This document shows, in pieces, positions 63,806-64,000 of a stretch of 64,000 nucleotides of DNA. Both the position numbers and the translations under genes were made by a program. The stretch spans positions 125,865 to 189,864 of the forward strand of contig CAJOHE010000007.1 in NCBI GenBank assembly GCA_905234495.1. Direction: 5' to 3'. Position 1 is the stretch's first letter; the number at the start of each line of letters is the position of its first letter. A model generated the notes under the pieces. The model worked only from the letters and a program-made list of their open reading frames with translations, had not been told where the DNA came from and searched no databases. Origin of the DNA: an uncultured Eubacterium sp. Its GTDB lineage: Bacteria; Bacillota; Clostridia; Oscillospirales; Acutalibacteraceae.

Positions 63806-64000
63806 ATGATAACAGAAAATGATAAAAATATGCTTTCTTGGCTGAAAAAAGAAGAAATAAACACATCGCGTCTTTACAATCTTGATTTGCTCAAAGCGCT
63901 GGCAATCGTGAGTATGATAATCTGTCACAGTGTTCTTATGCTTGGAGTGCATCATAACGGATACGAAAACGATTTTCTTTATTTTTTCGGCGATGTTGTG
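63806..64000 (+). CDS. Membrane acyltransferase-family protein (5' end, partial)
   Basis: The first 65 residues are visible. GGAG lies nine bases before the ATG. After a charged start the protein has RLYNLDLLKALAIVSMIICHS, in which LD-LLKALAIV-x-M-x-x-CHS matches the first helix of acyltransferase-3 and the related DUF1624/HGSNAT-like membrane transferases, including the conserved His. It would be a polytopic protein that acylates a surface or small-molecule acceptor. Being outside the tRNA end, it is probably host chromosome. Confidence 0.65.
   Translation, partial: MITENDKNMLSWLKKEEINTSRLYNLDLLKALAIVSMIICHSVLMLGVHHNGYENDFLYFFGDVV

Noticed and set aside
1..64000. CRISPR array or cas genes
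   Set aside because: No regularly spaced direct repeats with unique spacers and no Cas motifs were found.

Overview
The window reads as AT-rich Firmicutes DNA, most likely a gut Clostridia member of the Ruminococcus/Oscillospirales type. The grounds are strong GGAGG ribosome sites, a SpoVG-family protein, an AgrBDCA-type peptide signalling locus, sortase-anchored VaFE-repeat adhesins, and the DUF3789/DUF3846/DUF3849/DUF4314 accessory genes typical of Clostridial integrative and conjugative elements (ICEs). Nearly all of it looks like one composite mobile island. Its right edge is near 63.1 kb, where the 3' half of a tRNA-Arg(ACG) gene lies. Host chromosome seems to resume near 63.6-63.8 kb with a membrane acyltransferase gene that runs off the window.

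Region 1 (1-15.4 kb, all minus strand, higher GC) is an ICE accessory operon: a thioester/VaFE surface adhesin, a Thr-rich lipoprotein, SpoVG, YodL/DUF3846, DUF3849, an AbrB-like protein, a D12-class adenine methylase, DUF3789, an ArdA-like antirestriction protein, an orphan Dcm-type cytosine methylase, DUF4314, a MazF toxin and a sigma-region-4-like regulator. Between mazF and the regulator lies about 300 bp rich in hairpins that looks more like structured RNA than a gene. Region 2 (15.5-31.1 kb, AT-rich) is an agr quorum-sensing locus with a cysteine-free AgrD, followed by secreted products: a lipoprotein, a 2063-residue RHS protein with a membrane-type C-terminal tail and an overlapping candidate immunity gene, a subtilisin fused to BspA-type leucine-rich repeats, and a 38-residue peptide.

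Region 3 (31.2-62.8 kb) is a defence island. It carries a tyrosine recombinase and four copies (R1-R4) of a roughly 98-bp T-rich repeat that divide it into blocks. The first and third blocks begin with gene pairs of the same unusual design. The plus-strand gene joins an N-terminal ATP-grasp domain to a second enzyme (a PLP decarboxylase in one, a radical SAM enzyme in the other). The minus-strand gene converges on it, with stop codons 0 or 4 bp apart, and encodes a SIR2-STAND-TPR protein in one pair and a pentapeptide-repeat membrane protein in the other. All four genes carry the same leader dyad, GGATAA-N7-TTATCC, just before the ribosome site. This is the best candidate for an undescribed system. 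The island also carries a complete Gabija system (gajA-gajB), a helicase-nuclease, a KAP NTPase, a DUF234 ATPase, a possible small toxin and a three-gene operon built around a phosphoribosyltransferase-like protein behind a terminator-containing leader. The block between R2 and R3 holds a secreted class-3 lipase instead.

Region 4 (62.8-64 kb) is the island edge: the tRNA-Arg 3' fragment, two further copies of its last 18 bases each followed by a hairpin, and paired 11-bp repeats that could be integrase arm sites.
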